Part shown: piece by piece, positions 44,891-54,959 of the stretch | Layout of the letters: each line of letters begins with the position of its first letter | Position numbering within the stretch: position 1 is the stretch's first letter | Source: Nyssa sinensis | Lineage: Eukaryota; Streptophyta; Magnoliopsida; Cornales; Nyssaceae | DNA length: 64,000 bases | Reading direction: 5' to 3' | NCBI GenBank assembly: GCA_008638375.1 | Contig: CM018038.1 | Span: 30,912,753 to 30,976,752, forward strand | Program-made: the position numbers and the translations under genes | The notes under the pieces: generated by a model | Database searches by the model: none | Told to the model about the DNA's origin: nothing | The model's input: only the letters and a program-made list of their open reading frames with translations

Positions 44891-46642
44891 AAAAGAAGAT
44901 GAATGGATAGTCCCTTTTCTCTTGATGCACTCTAGATTTAGAAATAAAATCCATCACAAAAGATCATTACATTAAAGTATAATTGGCATACCAAAATTAA
45001 ACCCACAACTATGTGATTTGGAAATTTACCAGTTAATTAATGCAAAAAGTCTCCTTAATGGACCATGTTGAACCCACTTCTAGTTTATACAACTTCATGA
45101 ATGTATTTTTTTCTTTTTCTTTTTCTTTTTTCTAGGGGGGGGGGGAGGGGAGGGGAGGGGGGGGTTGTCACCTCAGTGGGGAAAAAAGGTTTTGATAATT
45201 TCATTCAATTTCTTCAAGCTAGTTTCTCTTAGGAAGTGATTTCCTCATACATACATGTAATACGCTCATCTATCTCACAGAAAAAGAGGGAGGTGATATC
45301 CTCTTTTTTTTTTTTTGTGGACAAGGGAGGTGATATCTGTGGGCAGTAGAAAAATCTACCAATGATGAGAGTGAGGTTGTAAAGGACCCAAGTAGGAACG
45401 TCTCACAACTTGTGTGAGGGGGTCACGTAGGGTCGATCGGAGAGCAGTACGTACACCACGTAAACAGAAGAGGACCACAAGGTAAAGTGATATGGGGGAA
45501 GGTATGAGCAAACCAAATAAGATGGGATTGGAAGAAAAAGGGGACAAAGGTAAATCTTCCTTAAATCTTATGCATTAAATGCGATAAGACAAGAAGGAGA
45601 TTCGAAGATCCTTCCTCATATCTTAGTGACAGCTTCTTTAACGAAAATGGGATAGACTCTCATTAAATGCCTCTTACTGTCTTAGGAATCTGCCTCCGTA
45701 TTTATAGCCAAAAAGGCACGTGCCAAAGTCTTGGCCTTGGGCAGCTAACGAACGTGTCCACCTTTTTCTGTTGCAAGGGCAGATTTAGTTATTTTTTTTA
45801 CTTTTGGTTATCAGTTATAATCCCACGCCTCTAGAAAAACCTAAGTACCATCTCATTTAATATAAGGTACTTTGGTATATCCTTATACCTAAGCTACCAT
45901 ACCACAGGATCCCGAGGTCTCGAATGTGGTCTATAACATGGCAATCGTACTATAGACGCACGCCAGACTCTAAGAGTCTCCCTAGGCTTGTCCCCAAGCC
46001 CTTAGGCATCCAAGATATGGAAGGACAACCCATGGAGTTCTTTGTGAAACTCATGGTCCAAGGGGTTCTTGAGGAACTCGTGTTTGATGGAGCATCGCGT
46101 TGTTCTCAATAGTTGAGTGACAATTGTGCAAACACTGTGTACAGACATGCCCACCCGCATTCCGAAAGCCACCAACTAAAGTGAAGCTCTTTGCGGATGC
46201 CACCCTAATGCTTAATACACGCCCTAGGTCAAAGGAAAGGCCCAAAGCATCCCTACCTCAAGGAGTGGCCTAGAGATCAACAACCAATTTCCTTTCAGCA
46301 CAACCAACAAAATTCTAAAATCTCTTTTAACTTATAGTTAATTATTTATCTTAGTTTATATCTCTGATCACTTTCTCTCTCATTCCAAGCCTGTAATGAT
46401 CTTCACTAAAATATATTCATAAATCCACACAAAAGGTACATAATATATACATTTACGCGTAGAGGAGGACAAACAATACAAACAGACCACTTAATCCATA
46501 TGTAAGCCTCAATAAATTCAATGACATAGTAAATTTAAAAATATAACTTTATGAAGAAAGAAAATGGAAAATTAGTATTTTTATAGAAAATTAAATTGTT
46601 CCCATATTATCAAAATTCACAAGAAAGCAAAAAAGTATGTAC
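44891..46642. other. Intergenic DNA with G-rich tract and an LTR-like segment
   Basis: No gene. A pyrimidine tract and G-rich block at 45115-45164 (separate entry). On the minus strand GGCTATAAATACGGAGG (near 45700) is a strong TATA-type box of the sort found in plant LTRs, but I found no LTR ends. Downstream exons expected for the CCA-enzyme gene were looked for here and not recognised. Confidence 0.45.
45135..45164 (+). other. Potential G-quadruplex
   Basis: Four G runs of 11, 4, 4 and 8 bases separated by single A residues, directly after a pyrimidine-only tract of about 20 bases. Confidence 0.8.
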
Positions 46643-47546
46643 CATTGGATGACACCAATTCCTTGTAACTTCCCCCAAAGATGCCAAGTACTCATTGACC
46701 TTTTCACAAAATTCTTTACCCAAAATGTTGTCAAGAGCAATATCGATATCATAACAGTCTTTACCTAGAAGCTACAAAGGGAATAACAACATGAGATTTT
46801 TTTCCTTTATTTATTTTTTGATAAGTAACTCAGATACATCAAAACAAGAATATATATAACTTAAAGAAATGAACAAAGCACTTTATAAAAATTCTTCTCA
46901 TAGATAACTCACTAGTATTAAAAATATATTTTGAATTAATATATTTTCTTTTCTTAGCTCCACTGATCAAAACATTCTTCGAATAAATTATTGTCCAAGG
47001 ATTTATTTGTAACTATTGATACTTTTTCTCCTTGATCGAGTATAAGAAATGTTTATACATACATATACACATATTTATATCAATTAGCTTTCAAATTATA
47101 TTGTCTAATGGAAAAACAAGAAGATTTTACAGTAATCTTCGTGGAAAAACAAGAAGCCAATGGAAAAGATTTTACAAAGTGTCTCATTACAACAGGAAAT
47201 CGTGGCAATTCCTCTTGCTTATAAGAAAACTTACATATTTCCGTCCAAAAAAACAGGGTGTCCTAATCATTATGATAAAACATTATCGTGAATTTTCTTT
47301 TCCCATTAAACTTTTTCCAGGAAATGTTCCCTTTCGAACCAAACAGAGCCTAAAGAGCTCTAAAAGTTCGCCAGCACAAAGATTACAGACCTTGTCGCGA
47401 ACCCAACCACTGGCGACTCGGAGTTGAGTTTGCAGATTGAAATGGCGAAGGACTTGAGTTAGACGCTCGAATATCTGCTTCTCCTTGTGGGTCAGATCAA
47501 TCTTCTCCTTCATGTGAGCGCACCGCGGTGATGTTGAAGTCGTCAT
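46643..47546 (-). pseudogene. CCA-adding tRNA nucleotidyltransferase, exons 1-2 only, frameshifted
   Basis: This enzyme adds the CCA end to tRNAs in cytosol and organelles. Exon 1 (47546-47391) encodes KEKQIFERLTQVLRHFNLQT and QLRVASGWVRDK; donor AAG|GTCTGT. Exon 2 (46771-46643, acceptor TTTGTAG) encodes LLGKDCYDIDIALDNILGKE and FCEKVNEYLASLGE, with the catalytic DID (DxD) motif. Family members have RVAGGWVRDK; the first Gly is Ser here. An extra base near 46664-46672 breaks the frame before QGIGVIQ; removing it gives a phase-2 end at TG|GTACAT, splitting a Cys codon as in known plant genes. No exons for the rest of the catalytic domain or the tRNA-binding body are visible to the left. I chose the ATG at 47546; the frame is open upstream to about 47681, which may hide a transit peptide with a start I cannot place. 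Most likely a truncated pseudogene; a gene split by distant insertions is possible. Confidence 0.8.
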
Positions 47547-47699
47547 TGCTCTGTGACAAGGATTAAACCCTAGGGTTTTGGCTTGAAGGCTTATTAAGTT
47601 CTTGAATTTGATGGTTCGGAGAGTTGGAAGAAGAAAGAACGTGTGAGGAGTTCGGAGCGAGAATAATTGGGGAGCGTTCAAAGTAATTGTGGTCGCTTT

Positions 47700-48081
47700 T
47701 GCGCTTTTAAAAGCATTTTGAATTAATTGTTGAATTTTGTTAAGATGAATTGCCGAGATCCGACTATTGCACCACCGTGCAGTCCTCTTAATTATTTTAT
47801 ACTTTGAACAAGAGATGAGGGTACAGGACAGGTGTCACACAATAAAACTCTGCTGCCAAATTTCTGCTTGTACGTTTGGTATTAGATTTTAAAATTTTTT
47901 ATTTAGCTAAAGTGATTTGGTTTTTTTTGACACGTTTTTTTTAATTTAATTTTTTTTTTAAATTTGTATTATTTTTAAAATTATATCTTAAAAATATAAT
48001 TTCAATATCAAATTTATAACACAATTATATATTAAAAATGCGAGTTTGATTTAGAACATTTTGTGATTAGTATTTAGTTAA
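47700..48081. other. 5' flank of the CCA-enzyme fragment, interrupted by the Tat insertion
   Basis: AT-rich, no gene. It is the upstream side of the minus-strand CCA-enzyme fragment and ends at the target duplication GTATG of the Tat element. Confidence 0.5.
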
Positions 48082-48086
48082 GTATG
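48082..48086. other. Target-site duplication GTATG (left)
   Basis: GTATG precedes the left LTR and recurs right after the right LTR at 60462-60466. Confidence 0.9.
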
Positions 48087-48785
48087 TGATGCTGCACTTT
48101 TCGACTCATAATAAATATGGGTTCCGTGACCTGTAGAACACTCAAAAAGATAATCAAAGGACCACCAGATTGACTCTGGCGGTAGCCACTCCGATGCTTA
48201 AGTAAGTAAACGGAATTGAAAGACTGTATTAAAAGCCAAAGAATGAGCATAAAAATAGAGCGTACCTTTAGGGTTTAATTTATAGGTCGTGGCCTTGCCT
48301 AAGTTGTTTAGGATTCGATGCCATGAATATAGGGATTTGATCATCGGAGATTGCAGTTACCTTGTGGAGTATTGAGTCGTAGATGGAGATAATCATAGAT
48401 AGTAGTTTCCTTGTTGAAGACTGTTTCCGTGTTGAAGACTGTTTCCTTATTCCCTGCTTGGCAGTTGTTAAGGAAGCCATAAGGTCGGAACCATATGAAA
48501 TACTAAATGAATATTACACAAAGCGTAAGGTCTGAAAGATATGTGCATGAGAATGCCTTGGAGGCTCCGCCTGCACTGCATGACCTAGTTTGTCGGTGCT
48601 GTAGGATATATATATGAGAATGCCCTGAAGGCTGTGAATGCTCTATATGACCGAGTTTATCGGCTCTGTGTGATGTATATATGAGAATGCTCTGAAGGCT
48701 TGTGGCTGCTCTGTATGATCGAGATTATTAACTCTGTAAGCACACGTGTCTCAAGGTGATTGGTGTGTCTGTTTGTGGTATATCA
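48087..48785 (-). repeat. 3' LTR of Tat element (699 bp)
   Basis: On the minus strand it starts TGATATACCACAAACAG after the polypurine tract CTCGGGGGGGAGTAGC and ends AAGTGCAGCATCA. Very similar to the 5' LTR. It lacks about 23 bp because the other copy carries a short duplication (ATGATCGAGATTAT repeated near 60380). Confidence 0.92.
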
Positions 48786-48984
48786 GCTACTCCCCCCCGA
48801 GCCCTAGTTAGAAGCTAGGGCTTAACTAGGGTTATGGGCTTTGTGAAGAGTCATACGTTTCGTTTCTCCATTTCTCGAGATGTCGGTTTAATGAGTCATT
48901 TATTGCGCAGCCGATACTTGAGAAGCCATCATTATTTTCAACCGTTGTGTCGACTCGTATTGGGATGCTCATATTTCAAATGTG

Positions 48985-48993
48985 TATATAAAG
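48985..48993 (+). promoter_or_regulatory. TATA box for the antisense gene
   Basis: TATATAAAG within GTGTATATAAAGAGAGG, about 190 bp upstream of the ATG at 49182 on the + strand. Well placed to drive the antisense ORF independently of the LTR. Confidence 0.55.
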
Positions 48994-49181
48994 AGAGGGA
49001 AAGGTCTTTCATAACTTTCTTCTGCACTTGCTTCTACAGTACCAGAGGCTGCCACCGCCATTTGATATATTTTGAAGTTTGAAGGATATCTAGTGTTCAT
49101 AGTCCTTTCTTGACTTCAGGTTTGATTTTAGTCTCCTTCTACATTCCTTCTCATTTGCTTCATTTCTTTCTTTTGTTCGCC

Positions 49182-51109
49182 ATGTCTGGCCTCGAGCCAC
49201 CCTCTGGTTCGGGCAGTCCTTTTGGGACCGTCCCTGAACTTCAGTTAATGAATCTTCCTTTTATATATGATGATGAGAATAGAATGATAGAGCCCCCTTC
49301 TAGTCCGGGGATTAGGATTGTTGATGCAATTGATGAGCCCCCGACTAGGGCTGGTAAGACCTTTGGTCGATCCGGTTACAGAGAGGAGGGTGAGAGTGCC
49401 ATCATTGAGAAAATGTTGACGGAGTTGTGGGAGAGATTCAATCTTCCCTCCAACGTTACTTTCAGGGTCCCTAACTCTTGGGATCGCCTAAGCGATGTTA
49501 GAGGGGGGGAAATCTGCGCCTACCTGGCCTGGTTTGAAATGGGATTGACACTCTCCCTTCTTGATATTATAAAACAATTCTTTTGTTGGTTTGACCTTTG
49601 CCCCGCAGACCTGAACCTTAACAGTTGGAGACATCTGTTGAGCTTCATTGTGTTAGGGCATATGAATAATGTCAATGTGTCCCTTGACTTGATCCGTAAT
49701 AATATGGATCTAAAACTTCAGAAGGCGGAAGGCCTTTATTATATGTCTTTTGATAGTGGGTTCAGACCCCTTACTCTCGTGCCCTCTTCCAACAAGACCT
49801 GGAAGAAGTGGTATTTCTTCATAAAAAGAGGATGGGAATTCAAGGACTTCGAAGGCCAACCTTCAACATTCCCTCGAACCACTGGGCAAAAGGGTGAGGC
49901 CCAATTTTCCCGTGGCTGTGTTGATTTCATTTTGTACACCAATTGCTGAAATGATCAATTTCTGTGTTTTTCGTGCAGTTAAGAGTGTGTGGAGAAGACC
50001 GAAATTCTCCCCTACGATTCAGAAGGAATACAAGAAGCTCTTAAAGCCCAATAACCGAGACCATTCCTCTATTGTCAATCCTGATAAATTGATGGCTGCC
50101 AGAGGAAGTGTTGAGGAGCTTGTAAAGAATATGATGGCACGGTGGGGGACTGAGCCATCTTCATCTATGGTAGTGGAGGAGGCTTCTTCCCCAGTGGACC
50201 CTCCCATCCAGGCGAAGAGGAGGAGGATACTTTCGATCTCTCCTGACCCCATTGAGGTGGAGAGAGAAATGCCTGCCCCCATTTCCATGGTCCTCCCATC
50301 CCCGTCAAAGCAAGCGGGCAAGAGGGCGTCATCTTCGGTGGCTCCTGATGCTGTGGGGGCCAAAAAGATTCTGGAGGACTTTTGGGCCAAAGGCTCAAGC
50401 AAAACTAGGCCCCAGAAGCCGGAGAAGCTTCTTGCTGACCTGGCTTCTCTTCAAGTCAAGGTAAGTTCTTCGGGTTTTTATCTCCTTTCACTTTTTTCAA
50501 GTGTTTTGGTTGGTTCTGAACTGTGTGCTTTGCACACTATAGGCTCTGCACACCCTTTCTGCCTTGACGGAGGTCACTCCTCCTTTAGAGGATGTTGACT
50601 AACTCAAGACCGAGCTGGACGATCTTAGGCTTCAGCTTGGCACTGCTCAGTCGGAGGCCCACGATTCTGCAGAGAAGCTGAAGGAGTTTCAGAATTCTCT
50701 GATCGTGATGGAGTCAGAGAGAGACCTTGCTGTTCAGCGGGAAAAGAGGCTGAAGAGGGAGTTGGACAGCGTGCAGTTTGAATTTAACCAGAAGCTCGAC
50801 GATGCGGTGGAGCAGGCCAAGGTGGATAATGAGATGGAGATGAGGATGGAACTGGAAGGAATGGCCAACACTCTAATCATTTTTGGATTTAACAACTTCC
50901 GAGATCGGTTCCTTGCCAAATTTCCTGACTTCGACATATCCTCGATTGTGCCTCCAAGGGCTACCCCTCTTGGGGTTGCAATTCCGAACGAGGTGGTCGA
51001 CATTCTTTTTGCTGCTCCTACCGAAGTCGTTGTCCCGAGTGAGACGGTTGATGCTGCTCCTACCGATCCCCTCCCAACCGTTGAGCCTGCCTCTGCCGAT
51101 CAGGCTTAA
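49182..51109 (+). pseudogene. Antisense three-exon ORF of the Tat element (gypsy-type transposon-associated protein), one premature stop
   Basis: Exons 49182-49893, 49979-50460 and 50543-51109 join across GT-AG introns of 85 and 82 bp with frame kept (AAGG|GTGAGG...GTGCAG|TTAAGA; GTCAAG|GTAAGT...TATAG|GCTCTG). The product would be about 586 residues, but TAA at 50600-50602 interrupts exon 3; CAA to TAA is the simplest change. Residues about 105-225 (LAWFEMGLTLSLLDIIKQFF, LCPADLNLNSWRHLLSF, NKTWKKWYFFIKRGWEF) resemble the 'putative gypsy type transposon' domain (Pfam Transposase_28 style). A basic AKRRR and Ser/Pro-rich linker follow, then a long coiled coil (LKTELDDLRLQLGTAQSE onward). Such ORFs, antisense to gag-pol before the 3' LTR, are known in Tat-lineage elements; their function is unknown. 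Nuclear location is a guess from the basic cluster. Confidence 0.75.
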
Positions 51110-51904
51110 AATATGCTTAGCCTAGGTTTTTGTTGTTGTTTTTTTTTTTTTTTGAACTTCAGTGTAACAGACTTCTTCAATGAAATAGCTTTTCTTCATC
51201 AAATGTCTTCTCTTGTGCTTGGTTGACTCATGTAGTATTTCCTTTGAATTTGTTGTTGATGTGAAAAATTGATGCAAGTAAGGCGGTTCTGGACCCCTCC
51301 AGATCAGCTTCCAAGAATTGGCAGTTATCTTCCAAACTGCAGTTGCAATAAGATAATGATTGTAGACTAGTTCTGATTGCTTCTTCCTCTTTGGATGAGG
51401 TAGGAAAGCAATTTCAATCTGACATATAAGGATCTGACGATGATCTTGTGCCACATATATACTGAGAGTAAATTTCTGAAGAATTTTGAGGCAGCTTGTT
51501 CTGAACCCAAGTCCTGTAGTAAGAACGGTGTCTTGTGTCTGTTGCTCTGATGATGGAGACTTCTGCCTCCTAAATCATTCAGACCTAGACTGATATATAT
51601 TCGAACTGAAGGCTTTTTGTCATACACGTGGTCCGTCAAGGATCAACAGAATGGTAAAGACCGTGAGGTCTGTATGTTAGACGGAAGATATTCGTATAAA
51701 GGTGAATCGGACTTTGTTTGCTTTGATCAGTTCGGTATGCTCGGGGAAGCCTTGTATCTTGTCGCCTAAGTATCCGAAAGGACGATCCTATACGTCATCC
51801 ATTTATACAGCTGTCTTTTTTTTTTTTTTTTTTTGGGTTTCCGAGACCAACCCTTGATTTTACCGTTGCGAACGTTTGTCTGGGTGACTTTTGGGCTTCG
51901 AGGG
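51110..51904. other. Non-coding spacer of the Tat element
   Basis: Follows the antisense gene. A T-rich block (51130-51153) and TTCAATGAAATAGC near 51178 could be its 3' end. Small ORFs on both strands have no motifs. Confidence 0.5.
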
Positions 51905-51915
51905 TCTATATATAG
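51905..51915 (+). promoter_or_regulatory. TATA-like box before the second antisense ORF
   Basis: TCTATATATAGG lies about 110 bp upstream of the ATG at 52024, a spacing compatible with a promoter and short leader. Confidence 0.4.
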
Positions 51916-52023
51916 GGAGGAGAAGCATAAGGTTGCCCCCTATCTCTTTTACTTATATTCCCATATTGTTCCCCTATCAGAGAGAATTTGAATGCCTTTT
52001 AGAGGCTTACTGTTTGCCCAGAG

Positions 52024-52356
52024 ATGATTGATGATTTTCAGTCCGAGTTGGGAATGATTAAACTGTGGCCGAGAGTTAACCTTCCCTTTGATTCAGTCTC
52101 CAAGGAAGGATTAGAGGAGGCTAAGATCTTCTTGTACATCTTAGCATCCGGTTGAGATTTCTCCGATGGGAGGTGGACCCTCCTTGATTCAACCGAGGCT
52201 TGGAGCATTGGTGATGAAGACGAAGGTGGGATGCCTCCTTCCCTTTGTGTCTTGGCAGAGACCCTTGCTCAAATCGATTGGGGTGTGATAACTGCTCTGA
52301 GGGAGATGAATGGAGGTCCCCTAAGACCTAGAGCCCTCATCATCCGTTGGTCTTGA
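52024..52356 (+). pseudogene. Possible second antisense ORF of the Tat element
   Basis: A 110-codon + strand frame from ATG 52024 to TGA 52354-52356, interrupted by one TGA at 52153-52155. It reads QSELGMIKLWPRVNLPFD, EGLEEAKIFLYILASG, then RWTLLDSTEAWSIGDEDEGG and LCVLAETLAQIDWGVITALR. The composition looks like real protein and a single nonsense change (TGG to TGA would fit) separates the halves. I do not recognise a family. Confidence 0.4.
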
Positions 52357-52898
52357 GATCAATGACAGTGATGATGAAATGGCCTGGGAACTTCTTGATG
52401 CAGATTAGGGTTCAGGATTCCTTCCTTTCAAATGGAGCCGGCGGCAGTGGTAACGGAAGTTTGGATCCTGGATCCCTTTCTCATTCGAAGAAGAAAGCCA
52501 TGATGTCGTATAGTGTTTGCCTTTGTTGTAGCTTTTTCTGTACTTGTCCGGTTTTCAGTCTTCTTATACTGATGTAAATTTTCTGAATCATCAATAAAAT
52601 TAGGTTCCTTCTTCTCAGATCTGATGTTCTTTGTATTTGAATGTGCTCTTCTGGAGTTAAAACACCTTTTCGTGCACTTCTGATATATGTTTGTTCCAAG
52701 AATAGATCAAAGAAACTTTGTAGAAGTCTTGAATCAAAGTACTTCAAACCTGCCCGGTACCAAAGTACTTGTTGCTTGCTGATAGATAAGCCAGATAATC
52801 TAAGTATCATATCTGAGGTGTTCCGATCTAGGAAAGTTTAGTTTGTAGATGTTTGAAACTTCTGTCTTTGGATGGACTGGATCATAGAATCTGTGTGT

Positions 52899-53720
52899 TA
52901 AAGATGGACCAGGCTCGGAGGACCTGTGCATTATAGATGGACCAAGTCCTAAGACTTGTGCATTATAGATGGACCAAGTACGGAGACTTGTACATTATGG
53001 ACCAGGCTCTAGAGGCCTGTGCATTTATAGATGGACCAAGTACTAAGACTTGTACATTATGAACCAGGCTTTAGAGGCCTGTGCATTTATAGATGGACCA
53101 AGTACTAAGACTTGTACATTATGGACCAGGCTCTAGAGGCCTGTGCATTTATGGATGGACCAAGTACTAAGACTTGTACATTATGGACCAGGCTCTGGAG
53201 GCCTGTGCATTTATGGATGGACCAAGTACTAAGACTTGTACATTATGGACCAGGCTCTAGAAGCCTGTGCATTTATAAATGGACCAAGTACTAAGACTTG
53301 TACATTATGGACCAGGCTCTGGAGGCCTGTGCATTTATAGATGGACCAAGTACTAAGACTTGTACATTATGGACCAGGCTCTGGAGGCCTGTGCATTTAT
53401 AGATGGACCAAGTACTAAGACTTGTACATTATGGACCAGGCTCTAGAGGCCTGTGCATTTATAGATGGACCAAGTACTAAGACTTGTACATTATGGACCA
53501 GGCTCTAGAGGCCTGTGCATTTATAGATGGACCAAGTACTAAGACTTGTACATTATGGACTAGGCTCTAGAGGCCTGTGCATTTATAGATGGACCAAGTA
53601 CTAAGACTTGTACATTATGGACCAGACCCTAGAGGCCTGTGCATTTATAGATGGACCAAGTACTAAGACTTGTACATTATGGACCAGGCTCTAGAGGCCT
53701 GTGTATTTATAGATGGACAT
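52899..53720. repeat. 62-bp higher-order minisatellite (12 copies) built from two diverged ~31-bp monomers
   Basis: The segment GCCTGTGCATTTA recurs every 62 bp at 53015, 53077, 53139 and onward to 53697 (12 copies). Each unit has two related halves starting GGACCA: one reads GGACCAAGTACTAAGACTTG and the other GGACCAGGCTCTAGAGGCCTG, both ending TGTRCATT(TAT). At the left edge (52899-53010) older single monomers precede the dimer array. Copies are nearly identical apart from scattered changes. It lies between integrase and the antisense ORFs. Confidence 0.95.
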
Positions 53721-53749
53721 TCCATGGAAGTAAAAAAAAAGAAACATCT

Positions 53750-54846
53750 CTATTGATAATACTTCCGTAAATGTTCCACGTTCCATGACCTAGGAATGGG
53801 CTTCCCAGTCATGTTTTCTAGCCAGTAGGTGGTAGGCCTTACAACCTTCGTTACTTTGTAGGGGCCTTCCCAGTTTGGTGACAGTTTTCCCATAGTGGGA
53901 TCCTTGGTGTTTTGAAAGACTCTTCTTAAGACTAAGTCTCCGACTTGAAAGCTGACCGTCTTGAGTCCTACCTTGGATTTTCGACCATTCTCTACTGATA
54001 GGCTTCCATCCTGATGCTGGCTTGATCCCTTCTTTCTTCAAGCAAATCCAAGTTTTCCATCAGCTGTTGATCATTGGATTCTTGCTCAAAGGCTTCAGTC
54101 CTCAAGGTTGGCATACCGATCTCAACCGGAATTACTGCTTCTGTACCATAAGCCAGTGAGAAGGGAGTTTCAGAGGTGGGAGTTCTTCTGGTTGTTCTGT
54201 AGGCCCAAAGAACTCTAGGGAGTTCCTCTGCCCACTTCCCTTTAGCCTGTTCCAACCTTTTCTTTAATCCGTCAAGGGTCGTTTGGTTGGTGACCTCTGC
54301 TTGCCCATTTGCTTGTGGATGACCTAGAGAGGCAAAGTGTTGCCTAATGTTGAGATTTTCACAGAATTTCTTGAAGCCTTTACCAGTGAACTGTGTCCCA
54401 TTGTCGGAGATAATCACACGTGGTATGCCGAACCTGCACACAATGTTCTTCTAGGTGAAGCTCTCAACTTCCTTTTCTGTGATATGTGTTAGAGGTTTAG
54501 CTTCGGCCCATTTAGAGAAGTAGTCAATGGCTACCAAGAGATACTTCCTATTTGGTGGGGCCCTTGGTAATGGACCCACAATGTCCATTCCCTACTGAGC
54601 AAAGGGCCAAGGACTAGGAATCGGGATGAGCTCATGATGAGGCTGATGTTGATATGGGGCAAATTTTTGGCATTTATCGCACTTCTGAACATACTCCTTA
54701 GCCTGCTTTAGCATGCTAGGCCAGTAATAGCCCTGAGACAGAGCTCGGTGAGCTATAGTTCTGCCCCCATTATGATTTTTGCAAATTCCCTCGTGTATTT
54801 CAGCTAAGACATATTGTGATTCTTCTGGAGTTAAGCATTTTAACAA
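53750..54846 (-). pseudogene. Tat integrase (two TAG stops, frameshift at the C-terminus)
   Basis: ORF 54846-54592 has the HHCC zinc domain (EIHEGICKNHNGGRTIAHRA, YVQKCDKCQKFA). After a TAG at 54592-54594 the frame continues GMDIVGPLPRAPPNRKY and WAEAKPL, then a TAG at 54451-54453. ORF 54441-53992 has CRFGIPRVIISDNGTQF (second catalytic Asp), HPQANGQAEVTNQTTLDGLK (catalytic Glu region) and WAYRTTRRTPTSETPFSLAYG. The C-terminal part (TVSFQVGDLVLRRVFQN, GPYKVTKVV) is in another frame and ends at TAG 53750-53752. Integrase inserts the element's cDNA into chromosomes; this copy is dead. Confidence 0.88.
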
Positions 54847-54959
54847 AGGTTGAGAATACGACCTTCTGTACAGCTTGTTGTTCAGGATCAGGTACCGAGC
54901 CGCTCTGATTCGGATTCTCCTGGCTTTATTTTTGTCTTCAGGAAGGAGCCCGGATTGTA

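Noticed and set aside
45356..46245. Small ORFs and a TATA box suggesting a gene or LTR
   Set aside because: No domain, no LTR ends or primer-binding site; only the TATA-like box is credible.
50019..50402. 127- and 77-codon minus-strand ORFs
   Set aside because: Reverse-strand shadows of exon 2 of the antisense gene, whose own frame has domain similarity and splice junctions.
52899..53720. Regular array considered as CRISPR-like
   Set aside because: Both halves of each unit repeat; there are no unique spacers. It is a minisatellite in a plant retrotransposon.
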